A stretch of 64,000 nt of DNA from Epilithonimonas arachidiradicis. GTDB lineage: Bacteria > Bacteroidota > Bacteroidia > Flavobacteriales > Weeksellaceae. The notes under the pieces were generated by a model, which was not told where the DNA came from, did not search any database, and saw only the letters and a list, made by a program, of their open reading frames with translations. This document shows positions 17,706 through 26,424 of the stretch, piece by piece (positions within the stretch are counted from its first letter, which is position 1; each line of letters begins with the position of its first letter). The translations under genes and the position numbers were made by a program. The stretch is from the NCBI RefSeq assembly GCF_003610695.1, contig NZ_RAQH01000013.1, positions 1 through 64,000 on the forward strand, written 5' to 3'.

Positions 17706-18986
17706 TTAATTGACTTTTAAGTAATCCAAAACATCAGCAACGTGATTTGGCTTGCTAATTATTTTATTATCAGCATCTAAGACAAAATAAGTCGGCGTCG
17801 CAGAAATATTATAAGTATCACCATACGAGCTATACCAACCTTTTCCTTCTGAATCACTCACCCACGGATAGATATTAGCCTTGCTTTTAAATTCATCCAG
17901 ATTACTATCAAGCGACAGTCCAACAATTTCGATATTTTGAGCTTTTAACTTATCATATTTTTCTAGCAATTTCGGCAACTCAGCTTCACAATGTGAGCAA
18001 GTAGAAGACCAAAAAACCACAATTTTTTTAGAGCTTTTGATATCATATAAAGATTTTGCTTTTGTATGGATCGCATTAACAAAAGTGTTATTTGGCATTT
18101 TAGCGCCGATCTCCGTGTTGTTATTCGACTTCAGCGTAGAAGCTAACCTGTCATTGATTGTACATTTCAAATTATTACCTTCTGACAGGTATTTTTGTTT
18201 CAACTTATCCATATTATATGTGTTGAAAATATCGATCAGTTCAGACAAAATAGTTTGGCCGCGTGGTGTTTCCAAATTGACCGCTTCTAATAATTTATCG
18301 ACTCCGCCTTCGACATTAGATTTAGACACGTTTAGATAGTTAATTAAGGAAGGTTTCAGGATCAGAGAGGTTTCCAGATATTCTCCAGATTTTGAGTAAA
18401 AATCGATGTAATCCTGCGGTTTCAATTCAGTTGCTTTTTCCTGAACAGAAAATTTTTGATTTTTATTATAAAAATCTAAAAAAGGGTGTGCTTCATACAT
18501 CGCCTGATCATCTTTAGAAAGTAAGCTGATCTCACTTTCCAAAGATATATAGAAGTTTTCAGACGGTTTGTAATAATCCTTAATTTGAATCAACGCCGGC
18601 AAAATTAACTCCTTTTTCTTTTGCTGCTCAACATCATTACTAAATAACTGATTGGTCTGATCATTAAAAGTTACATTGGAAAACTTGTTCTTGCTGTCCA
18701 ACTCAACCTTAAAATCTATATTCTTATTTTCAGAAACCATATTCACAGAAGAATTTGTCTTCTGGAAAAATGCCCTCATCATTCCGACATATTTCTTATC
18801 GACCTTGAAAACAGCTTTGTTATTTGAAATTTTAGCCTTAGAATACAAGATTTCTTTAGAACCGTTAAATCCGTATAGATATATGTCTGAATCTGATAAA
18901 TAAGAAGGAATTTGAACATTCACGCTAAACTGTGGGAATGCATATGCAGATAAGAGAATACTGCTTACATATAGTATTTTTTTCAT
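17706..18986 (-). CDS. Secreted thioredoxin-family (TlpA-like) protein
   Basis: The start chosen is the ATG at 18986 (MKKILYVSSILLSAYAFPQF), which gives a clean signal peptide; an upstream ATG at 19082 would add 32 residues across a terminator. The 426-aa protein has a beta-rich N-terminal part resembling DUF4369 and a C-terminal TlpA/thioredoxin domain with active site WSSTCSHC near residue 300, then GLSLD and the cis-proline segment SATPTYF. It is probably a periplasmic or surface disulfide oxidoreductase. It stands as its own unit next to tRNA-Met. Confidence 0.85.
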   Translation of the reverse strand: MKKILYVSSILLSAYAFPQFSVNVQIPSYLSDSDIYLYGFNGSKEILYSKAKISNNKAVFKVDKKYVGMMRAFFQKTNSSVNMVSENKNIDFKVELDSKNKFSNVTFNDQTNQLFSNDVEQQKKKELILPALIQIKDYYKPSENFYISLESEISLLSKDDQAMYEAHPFLDFYNKNQKFSVQEKATELKPQDYIDFYSKSGEYLETSLILKPSLINYLNVSKSNVEGGVDKLLEAVNLETPRGQTILSELIDIFNTYNMDKLKQKYLSEGNNLKCTINDRLASTLKSNNNTEIGAKMPNNTFVNAIHTKAKSLYDIKSSKKIVVFWSSTCSHCEAELPKLLEKYDKLKAQNIEIVGLSLDSNLDEFKSKANIYPWVSDSEGKGWYSSYGDTYNISATPTYFVLDADNKIISKPNHVADVLDYLKVN

Positions 18987-19002
18987 AAAGTAAAAATAAA
19001 AA

Positions 19003-19026
19003 AAACTCACTAAAAGTGAGTTTAAT
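19003..19026 (-). terminator. Terminator after the small Pro-rich protein gene
   Basis: AAACTCAC and GTGAGTTT form a hairpin with a T-rich tail on the minus strand, between the small gene ending at 19045 and the thioredoxin-family gene starting at 18986. It argues against the longer start of the latter. Confidence 0.7.
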
Positions 19027-19044
19027 ATATTAAAATAAATATTT

Positions 19045-19272
19045 TTATTGTAATAATTTTCTTTTAGACTTTGCTGCAACAATCACAATCATAGATACAG
19101 CGATCAGCAAAAGAAATATTACATAATCGTCAATTGGAGATGCGGGATATGCACCAATATCACCGGACTCTGGATTCTCTGGCGGTGGAGGTACAGATTG
19201 TCCAAACGCAAATATACTCATTAATAGGAATAAAAACCCGTACGCCCTTTTAAATAAAAGATTTGTCATCAT
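19045..19272 (-). CDS. Small signal-peptide, Pro-rich, single-TM protein
   Basis: 75 aa: a signal peptide (to about FGQ, residue 25), a short Pro-rich acidic linker (VPPPPENPESGDIG), the motif YPASPIDDY, one hydrophobic helix (VIFLLLIAVSMIVIVAA) and a basic tail KSKRKLLQ. The motif-helix-basic order resembles C-terminal sorting tails, but here it is almost the whole protein. It lies 15 bp after a T9SS surface protein gene and before a strong terminator, so the two form one operon. Function unknown; I have the impression that similar companions occur in related genomes. Confidence 0.75.
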   Translation of the reverse strand: MMTNLLFKRAYGFLFLLMSIFAFGQSVPPPPENPESGDIGAYPASPIDDYVIFLLLIAVSMIVIVAAKSKRKLLQ

Positions 19273-19287
19273 TAAATATTTGTGTTT

Positions 19288-21258
19288 TTAGTTAACAATT
19301 TTTTTAATTACAACTTCTCCTTTATCAGAAATTGCCTTTACTACGAAAATACTTTTTGCTTGATAATTCAATGGAATAGTATAATCTGTACTCGTAGATA
19401 TTTGTGATTTTGAATTTAAAAGCTGTCCTGCAGCAGAATAAACTTCAACAGTTGCTTTATTCCAATTTTTAGCAAATCTTACTGTCCACTGAGCATCTTT
19501 TTTCGCAATTACAGTTTGTGAATTATTAAAGTTACCCGTTCCTAATGTGGCACCCTCTGGCAATTCGTAATATAATCCCAATTGCTGATTACCATTCATA
19601 GATAAGCTTTCCCCATCAACAATTTTCACGAATTGACCATTATTATTCTTCAGATAGAAAGATCCATCAGACAATCCTTCCTCGACTCTCTCACCAGCTT
19701 CATACAATTCAAATTTGAGCTGATAAGGCTGTTCCGTATATTGAATAAAAAGAGGAATCTCCTTAGATTTAAAATCTATCTGATTGGCTTCATTGATATA
19801 TAATTGATCATAATAATTATAATCCTCACCACCATTAGGCTGTTCTTCTTTTGTATATATCTTTTTCCCTTCAACAAAAGACTGCGTTCCACCATCATTT
19901 GTATGTCCTGTAACAGAAGTTGGAGAAACTGCATAATAAGTTCTATCCAACTCTGCTCCATCAAGATCGTACATAACTACAGCAACTTGTTTTACAATTT
20001 TATCAGCAGGTATACCTTCTTTTGCTGTATAATTTGATTTTGCTGCCGTAACTGAATAATCAAGACCATCTGCACGCGATGCGAATTTAAATCTTCTGGT
20101 TCTAGAAAGATTTAAAGTTTGAGATGTATTGTTATTCAACTTTACCATAAATGCTCCCATAGGCTTAATGATAAGTCTATTTGCTGTTATATCTCCTGAT
20201 TGAAAAACACCAGAAGTAGCTAATGCGACAATTGCAGTTCCATACGTAGAGCCTTGTCTAATATCCCAGTTAATTTGATTATTTCCATAGTAGGCAACAC
20301 CAACAATATTTGAAATATTATTACCATCTGTAGCATTTCCTGTTTCGTTAGCCCCTATAAATTTAAGGTCTATATTAGTAAGAAAAGGATTAGCCATTTG
20401 GTATAGATTAAGTCCATAATCAGAGGACCAATTTGGAGTTTTTGACCTAAATGGATCATCTATATAGCTGTAATATTTTTCTCCAAAATAATTAGTTCCG
20501 TTACCATTAATACCAAAACCTCCGGTATAAGCACCAGCCAAAGTCATTTGGATATTGTTTATCCCACCTCCAATTACATCTGATGCAGGCGTACCAGTAA
20601 AAGTTTTTTTATCTGTAGTTGGAACCCACATATAAGTACCATCGTCTCTCCTTCTTGGCATAATATAATATGTCATCGGATTAATAAACGTTGCAGATGG
20701 GTTACCTGCAGCGTCGTAAGCTGTCCCACTATAAGCAATCTGATCAAAACGAGCTCTTGCATTGTTCCACCAGAACGCTGAAGACAAATTAAATCGCCCA
20801 GAAGAATTGTTCGTAGTATTAGTAACATTAAGATTCCCTGCTCCAAATGCAGTTACAAGTTCCGGAATTGTAAAATTATAAAAAGGTAACGCGATCTGTT
20901 GTCTACCGGTCGTTCCGTTTAAAAAGTCAGATGTATATTCCTTATTAACCTTACCTGTAATATTAGCTTGGGGAACACCAGTAATATACAGTTGTCCATA
21001 ATCTGTAGTCGAAGCTAATCTTAGATTAACACTTGAAGTTGAAGCAACATTTAAAACATCCGTTGCTACTCCATTGATCATAATGTTTCCAGAATTGTTA
21101 ACCACAGCGGAACCAGCCGTTTGCAAACCTCCACCGTTGTAAACCAAAGTCTGGCTTTGGATAGTAACTAACGCTGAGTTTCCTACATAAGTCAGAACTT
21201 GAGAAAAAGCAATACTATTGAATAGTATTAGTTTGATAATAAATAATTTTCGTATCAT
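19288..21258 (-). CDS. T9SS type A sorting domain surface protein
   Basis: The 656-aa protein has a signal peptide (MIRKLFIIKLILFNSIAFSQ), a Gly/Asn/Thr-rich beta-structured body and a C-terminal domain of about 75 residues (WNKATVEVYSAAGQLL ... KSIFVVKAISDKGEVVIKKIVN) of the T9SS type A sorting family. That tail directs export through SprA and attachment to the surface. No catalytic domain is recognisable; adhesin or matrix roles are guesses. A strong promoter lies just upstream, and a small membrane protein gene follows in the same operon. Confidence 0.85.
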   Translation of the reverse strand: MIRKLFIIKLILFNSIAFSQVLTYVGNSALVTIQSQTLVYNGGGLQTAGSAVVNNSGNIMINGVATDVLNVASTSSVNLRLASTTDYGQLYITGVPQANITGKVNKEYTSDFLNGTTGRQQIALPFYNFTIPELVTAFGAGNLNVTNTTNNSSGRFNLSSAFWWNNARARFDQIAYSGTAYDAAGNPSATFINPMTYYIMPRRRDDGTYMWVPTTDKKTFTGTPASDVIGGGINNIQMTLAGAYTGGFGINGNGTNYFGEKYYSYIDDPFRSKTPNWSSDYGLNLYQMANPFLTNIDLKFIGANETGNATDGNNISNIVGVAYYGNNQINWDIRQGSTYGTAIVALATSGVFQSGDITANRLIIKPMGAFMVKLNNNTSQTLNLSRTRRFKFASRADGLDYSVTAAKSNYTAKEGIPADKIVKQVAVVMYDLDGAELDRTYYAVSPTSVTGHTNDGGTQSFVEGKKIYTKEEQPNGGEDYNYYDQLYINEANQIDFKSKEIPLFIQYTEQPYQLKFELYEAGERVEEGLSDGSFYLKNNNGQFVKIVDGESLSMNGNQQLGLYYELPEGATLGTGNFNNSQTVIAKKDAQWTVRFAKNWNKATVEVYSAAGQLLNSKSQISTSTDYTIPLNYQAKSIFVVKAISDKGEVVIKKIVN

Positions 21259-21286
21259 ATGTGTATGTGTTTTCGTGTTCTTCCTG

Positions 21287-21294
21287 CAAAGATA
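21287..21294 (-). promoter_or_regulatory. -7 box of the T9SS surface protein gene
   Basis: TATCTTTG on the minus strand exactly matches the consensus and is the form most often seen in flavobacterial promoters. It lies 29 bases upstream of the start codon. No clear TTG is seen about 20 bases further upstream. Confidence 0.6.
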
Positions 21295-21340
21295 TTAATT
21301 TTTTGAATATTTAAAAAAAATATCTTATTAATTAAAGATT

Positions 21341-22519
21341 TTATAATATTGACTCAATTCTTATCTTGGAATTATTCTCTATATCAAACATATAATCTTC
21401 CAAAACTTTCTCTGTTGTTCCTCTAAGCCCTCTTGCGCCAAGGCCTTTATTCATAGTATCTTCTACAATTTCTTCAATAGCATTATCGGTAAACTCAAGA
21501 ACCACATTATCCATTTTGAATAATTCTGTAAACTGATTTATGATTGAATTTTTTGGTTCCTTCATAATTCTTACAAGCGTTTCTTTCGTCAATTTATCCA
21601 GATATGTGATGATCGGAAACCTTCCTAAAAGTTCAGGAATCAATCCAAAACTCTTCAAATCGATAGCATTGATCTGACTTAAAATATAATCTTCTTCATC
21701 GGTTTTATTGATTTTATCTGAAGAAAAACCAATGGCCTGCTTGTTGAGTCTTCTCTCAATAATTTCTTTCATCCCGTCAAAAGCGCCACCCGCAATGAAC
21801 AAAATATTCTGGGTATTAACCTGAATATATTTCTGATCAGGATGTTTGCGTCCACCTTGAGGCGGAACATTCACGATACTGCCTTCCAGCAATTTCAACA
21901 AACCTTGCTGAACACCTTCTCCCGAAACATCTCTCGTGATACTCGGATTATCAGATTTTCTGGCAATCTTATCAATCTCATCAATAAAAACAATTCCTCT
22001 CTCGGCTTTTTCTACATCATAATCAGCAACCATCAACAATCTCGAAAGGATACTTTCCACATCTTCACCCACATAACCTGCTTCTGTAAGGATAGTCGCA
22101 TCTACAATACAGAATGGAACATTCAGTTGTTTTGCAATCGTTTTTGCCAGCAATGTTTTTCCTGTTCCGGTCTCACCGATCATTATGATGTTGGATTTTT
22201 CAATCTCAACTTCACGGTTTTCGTCTTGTGCATGTAATAATCTTTTGTAGTGATTATAAACCGCTATCGACAATTGTTTTTTTGCCTGGTCCTGACCAAT
22301 CACATATTCATCAAGAAAAGCTTTTATTTCTCTCGGCTTTTTAAGTTCTTCCAGAGATTCCGCCATAGATGCAGAATCCGAAGTTTTATTAACACTATCT
22401 TTTACAATAGCATGTGCCTGTTCTATACAGTTTTCACATATAAATCCATTTTGCCCGGAAATCAGTATTTGTACTTCACTCTTTTTCCTTCCGCAAAATG
22501 AACATTGATTTGGATTCAT
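21341..22519 (-). CDS. clpX: ATP-dependent Clp protease ATP-binding subunit ClpX
   Basis: ClpX is the AAA+ unfoldase that feeds substrates to ClpP. The 392-aa protein has the N-terminal zinc-binding domain (CSFCGRKK ... CENC), Walker A GETGTGKT near residue 113, Walker B VFIDEID near 180, the pore loop GYVGED and the sensor/arginine-finger block RFPIITYLDKL. The start MNPNQCSFCG is family-typical. clpP is not adjacent. The HIT-family gene lies just upstream on the same strand but is separated by a hairpin. Confidence 0.96.
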   Translation of the reverse strand: MNPNQCSFCGRKKSEVQILISGQNGFICENCIEQAHAIVKDSVNKTSDSASMAESLEELKKPREIKAFLDEYVIGQDQAKKQLSIAVYNHYKRLLHAQDENREVEIEKSNIIMIGETGTGKTLLAKTIAKQLNVPFCIVDATILTEAGYVGEDVESILSRLLMVADYDVEKAERGIVFIDEIDKIARKSDNPSITRDVSGEGVQQGLLKLLEGSIVNVPPQGGRKHPDQKYIQVNTQNILFIAGGAFDGMKEIIERRLNKQAIGFSSDKINKTDEEDYILSQINAIDLKSFGLIPELLGRFPIITYLDKLTKETLVRIMKEPKNSIINQFTELFKMDNVVLEFTDNAIEEIVEDTMNKGLGARGLRGTTEKVLEDYMFDIENNSKIRIESIL

Positions 22520-22542
22520 AATTTTTCTCTAAGTTCTAAATT

Positions 22543-22568
22543 AAAAAAAGAAGCTCAAGACTTCTTTT
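22543..22568 (-). terminator. Terminator between the HIT gene and clpX
   Basis: AGAAG and CTTCT form a short stem with a 7-base loop and a run of seven Ts on the minus strand, directly after the HIT-family gene stop. It is short and could be leaky. Confidence 0.5.
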
Positions 22569-22956
22569 ATGCTTTTGTTATGGATTCCTGAATCTCCTTA
22601 TACTCTTCGGGTGTAAAAATCAGCCTGGCATTTTTAAAATTAAGGTCGTCCATACTGTTAAGTGGTATCAAATGTATATGAGCATGCGGCACTTCCAAAC
22701 CAACAACAGCCACTCCTACTCTTTTGCAAGGGATAGCTTTCTTAATCTGCTTAGCAATATCCTGTGTAAAAGCCCAAAGCTCTTTATAATCTTCAGAATC
22801 TAAATCGAAGATAAGGTCTGTTTCCTTTTTCGGAACAACCAGCGTGTGACCTTTTACCAAAGGCATCGCATCCAGAAAAGCGATGTGTTTTTCGTCCTCG
22901 GCAATTTTATAACTAGGAATTTCTCCGTTGATGATTTTAGAAAAAATAGTGCTCAT
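22567..22956 (-). CDS. HIT family nucleotide hydrolase (HinT-like)
   Basis: The 129-aa protein carries the histidine triad HAHIHLIPL near residue 90 and the N-terminal IFSKIINGEIPSYKIAED stretch of the HinT branch. These small dimeric proteins hydrolyse purine nucleoside phosphoramidates such as AMP-lysine. It lies between greA (upstream) and clpX (downstream), all leftward, probably partly co-transcribed with greA, since the gap of 57 bp shows no terminator. Confidence 0.9.
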   Translation of the reverse strand: MSTIFSKIINGEIPSYKIAEDEKHIAFLDAMPLVKGHTLVVPKKETDLIFDLDSEDYKELWAFTQDIAKQIKKAIPCKRVGVAVVGLEVPHAHIHLIPLNSMDDLNFKNARLIFTPEEYKEIQESITKA

Positions 22957-23013
22957 AATTTTTAATATTGATTTTAAATCTCAGCAATTTTTAAACCAAC
23001 ATCTCTGTTTATT

Positions 23014-23481
23014 TTATAACGAAATTTCTAAAACTTCAAAAGAAAGCTTGTTACCATTAGGCAATACGATATCGGCTGTTTCACCAACAGATTTACCCAA
23101 AAGCCCTTTCGCAATAGGTGTATTCACAGAAATTTTTCCAGCCTTCAAATCACTCTCATTATCAGGAACCAAAGTGAATTTTTGTTCACCTTTTGTTGCA
23201 TTATTTTTCAGTCTAACCGTCGTAAGTATAGATACTTTGCTCAGATCCAGCTGGCTTCCGTCGATAATTTTGGATGTAGAAATAATATCCTTCAATTTAG
23301 AGATTCTCATTTCCAACATCCCCTGCGCTTCTTTAGCTGCATCGTACTCTGCATTTTCAGACAGATCCCCTTTATCTCTTGCTTCAGCAATCTGCTGCGT
23401 TATTTTTGGTCTTTCGATCGTTTCTAGTTGTTCCAGTTCGGCTTTCATTTTGTCCAAACCTTCTTTGGTCACGTAGTTCAT
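23014..23481 (-). CDS. greA: Transcription elongation factor GreA
   Basis: GreA rescues backtracked RNA polymerase by stimulating cleavage of the nascent RNA. The 155-aa protein has the N-terminal coiled coil (to about residue 75), with acidic residues near the tip in DLSENAEYDAAKE, and a C-terminal FKBP-like globular domain (NTPIAKGLLGKSVGETADI). The start MNYVTKEGLDKM is typical. It heads a leftward run greA-HIT. Confidence 0.95.
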   Translation of the reverse strand: MNYVTKEGLDKMKAELEQLETIERPKITQQIAEARDKGDLSENAEYDAAKEAQGMLEMRISKLKDIISTSKIIDGSQLDLSKVSILTTVRLKNNATKGEQKFTLVPDNESDLKAGKISVNTPIAKGLLGKSVGETADIVLPNGNKLSFEVLEISL

Positions 23482-23580
23482 AACAATAAAATTTATCGTT
23501 TGTATAAAAAAATAATCCGACCTTTGCCGGATACTAATTTGTCTCGAATTGAGTTTACAAATATATAATTTATTTTTGAA

Positions 23581-24039
23581 ATGAAAACCAAAAAAATCGC
23601 ATCGCTATTCGCATTATTTTTGATTATCAGCGTTTTAAGTATTAATAATTCTTGTAGCGAAAGAAATGAAACCGTAAGCTGTTTTCCCAATTCCACGATT
23701 GCTGTACAACTTAACCTGACTTTACCACTTTATTATAAGTTACAGACCGTTGGATCCTGGGTTTACGTGAATGAAGTTGGAGCGGGAACCAGAGGGCTGA
23801 TCGCGGTAAGAACAACAAGTGGATTCAAAGTTTATGATAGAAATGCACCACATATCTGTCCGGATACAGATACAACTCTTGAGGTCAAAAATGACACTTC
23901 CATTTATTGTCCGAAAGATGGCTCACAATGGATACTAATCACGGGACAACCTACAGATAACAGCGTTGCCAAAATAGCACCTAAAACCTACGGCTATAGT
24001 TTCGATGCTAATACTAATATTTTATCAATTTATAATTAA
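23581..24039 (+). CDS. Rieske-like lipoprotein lacking cluster ligands
   Basis: The 152-aa protein has a lipoprotein-type signal peptide ending at SINNSCS (cysteine near residue 23). The following domain is arranged like a Rieske ferredoxin fold: short beta strands, then HICPDTD and IYCPKDGSQW in the positions of the two Rieske boxes. However, the C-x-H...C-x-x-H pattern is not complete, since the second histidine is absent, so a normal 2Fe-2S cluster is doubtful. It ends one base before the dtd start codon, suggesting co-transcription. Function unknown. Confidence 0.6.
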   Translation: MKTKKIASLFALFLIISVLSINNSCSERNETVSCFPNSTIAVQLNLTLPLYYKLQTVGSWVYVNEVGAGTRGLIAVRTTSGFKVYDRNAPHICPDTDTTLEVKNDTSIYCPKDGSQWILITGQPTDNSVAKIAPKTYGYSFDANTNILSIYN

Positions 24040-24489
24040 ATGAGAGTCGTAATCCAGCGCGTTTCCGAAGCAAGCGTAAAAGTAGATAAGCAAATTGTCG
24101 GAGAAATCGGAAAAGGATTGATGCTTTTGATTGGCGTTGATGAAAGTGATGAAAACGCAGATGCAGAATGGCTTGTGAAAAAAATTCTTGATGTAAGAGT
24201 TTTTTCCGATGAAGATGGAAAAATGAATCATTCCGTGAAAGACATTAATGGCGAAATCCTTTGCATCAGTCAATTCACTCTGATTTCTGATTATAAAAAA
24301 GGCAATCGCCCTTCCTATATCAAAGCTGCCAAACCAGATAAAGCCATTCCGTTATTTGAATACTTTAAAGATGAAATAAAAAAATCCGGACTGAAAACCG
24401 AAAGCGGCATTTTCGGTGCAGATATGAAAGTTTCATTGATTAATGATGGTCCGGTCACATTAGTTTTTGACAGCAAGACAAAATTATAA
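24040..24489 (+). CDS. dtd: D-aminoacyl-tRNA deacylase
   Basis: Dtd removes D-amino acids wrongly loaded on tRNAs. The 149-aa protein has both catalytic signatures: SQFTL near residue 78 and NDGPVTLVFDSK (GPVT motif) near the C-terminus. The N-terminus MRVVIQRVSEASV is family-typical. It abuts the Rieske-like gene with no gap, so it probably lacks its own promoter. Confidence 0.96.
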   Translation: MRVVIQRVSEASVKVDKQIVGEIGKGLMLLIGVDESDENADAEWLVKKILDVRVFSDEDGKMNHSVKDINGEILCISQFTLISDYKKGNRPSYIKAAKPDKAIPLFEYFKDEIKKSGLKTESGIFGADMKVSLINDGPVTLVFDSKTKL

Positions 24490-24511
24490 AGGAGCAAATA
24501 TTTGCTCCTTT
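24488..24511. terminator. Bidirectional terminator between dtd and the SIMPL gene
   Basis: AAAGGAGCAAATATTTGCTCCTTT is a perfect palindrome lying between convergent genes, with T-rich sequence on the plus-strand side. Confidence 0.7.
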
Positions 24512-24515
24512 ACTT

Positions 24516-25247
24516 TTAATCGACCTCGTATTCAAGTTTTATGGTAATGCTTGCTTCTTTTTCCTTGGAAGTGGTATTGTAAGTTCCGCCATAGGAATAA
24601 TCTTCGTTGGAATTTGGTGCCGTAATCTGAATTACACCCATTGTTGCTTTTTTCAGATTTCCGAGACTGCTTCCCGCATTTTCAGCAATTTTCTCCGCTC
24701 TTTCTTTCGCATCTTTTGTAGCGTTAGCAATCATTTCTTGCTTAACATCAGACAACTTGGTGTAGAAATATTGCGGTGAAGAAGATGTGAACTCTATTCC
24801 ACGATTGATGATTTCGGTAATGTTTCTGGAAATATTTTCAATTTTTGAAACTTCTTTGGATTGGATAGAAACACTTTGGGTCAAATTATATCCTGAAAAT
24901 TCTCCCTGTTGATAATTCCCGTTGGAATCCGTATAGCTACGGAATTGTTTCTGAATATCAACCGCAGAAAAAACCATTTCATTTTGCTTCACACCTTTGG
25001 AAAGAAGATAATCGGAGATCACTTTTCTGTCAATTGCCAAAGCATCATAAGCCGATTTCAGCTCAAAATTATTCTTGGAAAAGCTTCCTGACCAGGTAAT
25101 AAGGTCTGATGTAAATTTTTTGGAACCAAGTCCGGTCACAGAAACGGTATTTTCAGATTTGTTTCTATTTTTGATGGCGCTGCCAAGCAATCCAGCAGCA
25201 ATAATAAAACCTAATGCAGCAATTCCAACTGCAATATAATTCTTCAT
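24516..25247 (-). CDS. SIMPL domain-containing protein
   Basis: About 243 aa from the ATG at 25247 (MKNYIAVGIAALGFIIAAGLLG), which starts directly with an N-terminal membrane anchor; an upstream ATG at 25289 would add 14 hydrophilic residues. The soluble part matches the SIMPL/YggE (DUF541) type: VSVTGLGSKKFTSDL early, repeated Ser-rich segments and DAKERAEKIAENAG near the end. YggE-like proteins are periplasmic or envelope proteins linked to oxidative stress; the role here is not known. Confidence 0.82.
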   Translation of the reverse strand: MKNYIAVGIAALGFIIAAGLLGSAIKNRNKSENTVSVTGLGSKKFTSDLITWSGSFSKNNFELKSAYDALAIDRKVISDYLLSKGVKQNEMVFSAVDIQKQFRSYTDSNGNYQQGEFSGYNLTQSVSIQSKEVSKIENISRNITEIINRGIEFTSSSPQYFYTKLSDVKQEMIANATKDAKERAEKIAENAGSSLGNLKKATMGVIQITAPNSNEDYSYGGTYNTTSKEKEASITIKLEYEVD

Positions 25248-25309
25248 AAAATTTTGTATTTGAGTTTTTTGCATCAAACTTGATACCAAATTTTATGATT
25301 TTATTAACA

Positions 25310-25819
25310 TTATGCTTCCGCTAATTTCCCAATATCTTCAATAGAATTCTCTCTTTCCAATGCTTCCAGATAGGATTTACGTTTTACAACCCTGGTATCG
25401 CTCCAGCTGTCGTGCCATCCTAAGCTTCCCAAAAATGAGAGTGCATCAAACGGAACAATCCTACTGAAGTTTCTTTTCAGGAAATCATTTCCTGTTGGCA
25501 AGCCACCGTTTTCCTTCACTACCATTGTTCCCGTAATCAGTTTGCCGAGACTTCGTCCTTTTGAAATCATCTCTGTGAGATACATAAAAAGCGCATAGAA
25601 AAAAGCAGTAACCAGTCTATCTAAAAAAGAATTAATATTGGAAACCTTGTCTGCAACTATCAAATAATCTATTCCTGAAACAAAGGAATAAATAACCATC
25701 ATTACAGCATAAAGCAGAATGACAAGCAAATAAGTGAAAAAATAGTCGATGAGAAAATTGATAAAGCGTAATAATTTTTCCGCCTGATTTCTGTCTACGA
25801 TTTTGGAGTGGTTTTTCAT
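25310..25819 (-). CDS. RDD family membrane protein
   Basis: The 169-aa protein has the RDD arrangement: R-x-x-x-FLIDYFF in the first helix (about 18-45), a second helix near 80-95, and GRSLGKLITGTMVV immediately after it. RDD proteins are small inner-membrane proteins, some implicated in ion transport or stress; the function here is unassigned. It lies 62 bp upstream of the SIMPL gene and 24 bp downstream of folB, all leftward, a likely operon. Confidence 0.82.
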   Translation of the reverse strand: MKNHSKIVDRNQAEKLLRFINFLIDYFFTYLLVILLYAVMMVIYSFVSGIDYLIVADKVSNINSFLDRLVTAFFYALFMYLTEMISKGRSLGKLITGTMVVKENGGLPTGNDFLKRNFSRIVPFDALSFLGSLGWHDSWSDTRVVKRKSYLEALERENSIEDIGKLAEA

Positions 25820-25843
25820 TGGTTTAGTTTTTTATTAATGATT

Positions 25844-26206
25844 TTAATTAATTTCCTTCTCGAATTCCAGACTAACACCTTTCATCTCGCCCGGCATTGG
25901 CGGAACGGATTTGGTTAATTTGATTTTGATAAAAGTGATTTGTGGAAACTGGTTTTCGATTTTGTTAATGATTCTTCCAATCACGTGTTCCAAAAGTTCG
26001 GAACGGATTGCCATTTCCCGATGAATAATTTCGCTGACCTCAGCATAATTGATAGTATCGCCTAGATTATCGGATTGCAATGCTTTTTCTAGATCAGCGT
26101 GTAACTCTGCATTGATGATATAATTATTTCCAATCAAAGCTTCTTCCGGCAAAACACCGTGATAGGCGTAGATTTTTATGTCTTCTAATAGGATTTTTGA
26201 TTTCAT
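25844..26206 (-). CDS. folB: Dihydroneopterin aldolase
   Basis: FolB converts 7,8-dihydroneopterin to 6-hydroxymethyl-dihydropterin in folate synthesis. The 120-aa length is normal. The N-terminal YAYHGVLPEEALIGN has the family Gly-Val-x-x-x-E pattern with the substrate-binding glutamate, and the C-terminal IKLTKSVPPMPG holds the conserved lysine. The start MKSKILLEDIKIYAYHG is right for the family. It leads the folB-RDD-SIMPL run. Confidence 0.93.
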   Translation of the reverse strand: MKSKILLEDIKIYAYHGVLPEEALIGNNYIINAELHADLEKALQSDNLGDTINYAEVSEIIHREMAIRSELLEHVIGRIINKIENQFPQITFIKIKLTKSVPPMPGEMKGVSLEFEKEIN

Positions 26207-26335
26207 TCTTTAAAAATAGAAAAATATTTTGAACGCAAAGTACACAAAGATTTTTTAGCATTAATTGAAAATATTTTAAGGTTCGCAAAGGCGCTTCGCT
26301 CAGCAAAAGAAAGTTATATTTTAAATATAACGTTT

Positions 26336-26380
26336 GTCATTCCGGAGGAATCTCTTCAATTTAGATTCTTACAGAATGAC
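26336..26380. repeat. GTCATTCCGGAGGAATCT inverted repeat
   Basis: GTCATTCCGGAGGAATCT (26336-26353) and AGATTCTTACAGAATGAC (26363-26380) form an imperfect inverted repeat. The left arm recurs at 56462. The stretch sits in the folB-nadA spacer beside a type 1 hairpin element. Confidence 0.55.
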
Positions 26381-26424
26381 AAAGATTCTGGTAAGCTCTT
26401 ATTTACTCTGAAGGTTTCTTTCGT

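Noticed and set aside
19045-19272. The small Pro-rich protein as a PEP-CTERM or LPxTG substrate
   Set aside because: The motif is PASPIDDY, not PEP or LPxTG, and no sortase or exosortase gene is seen in the window.
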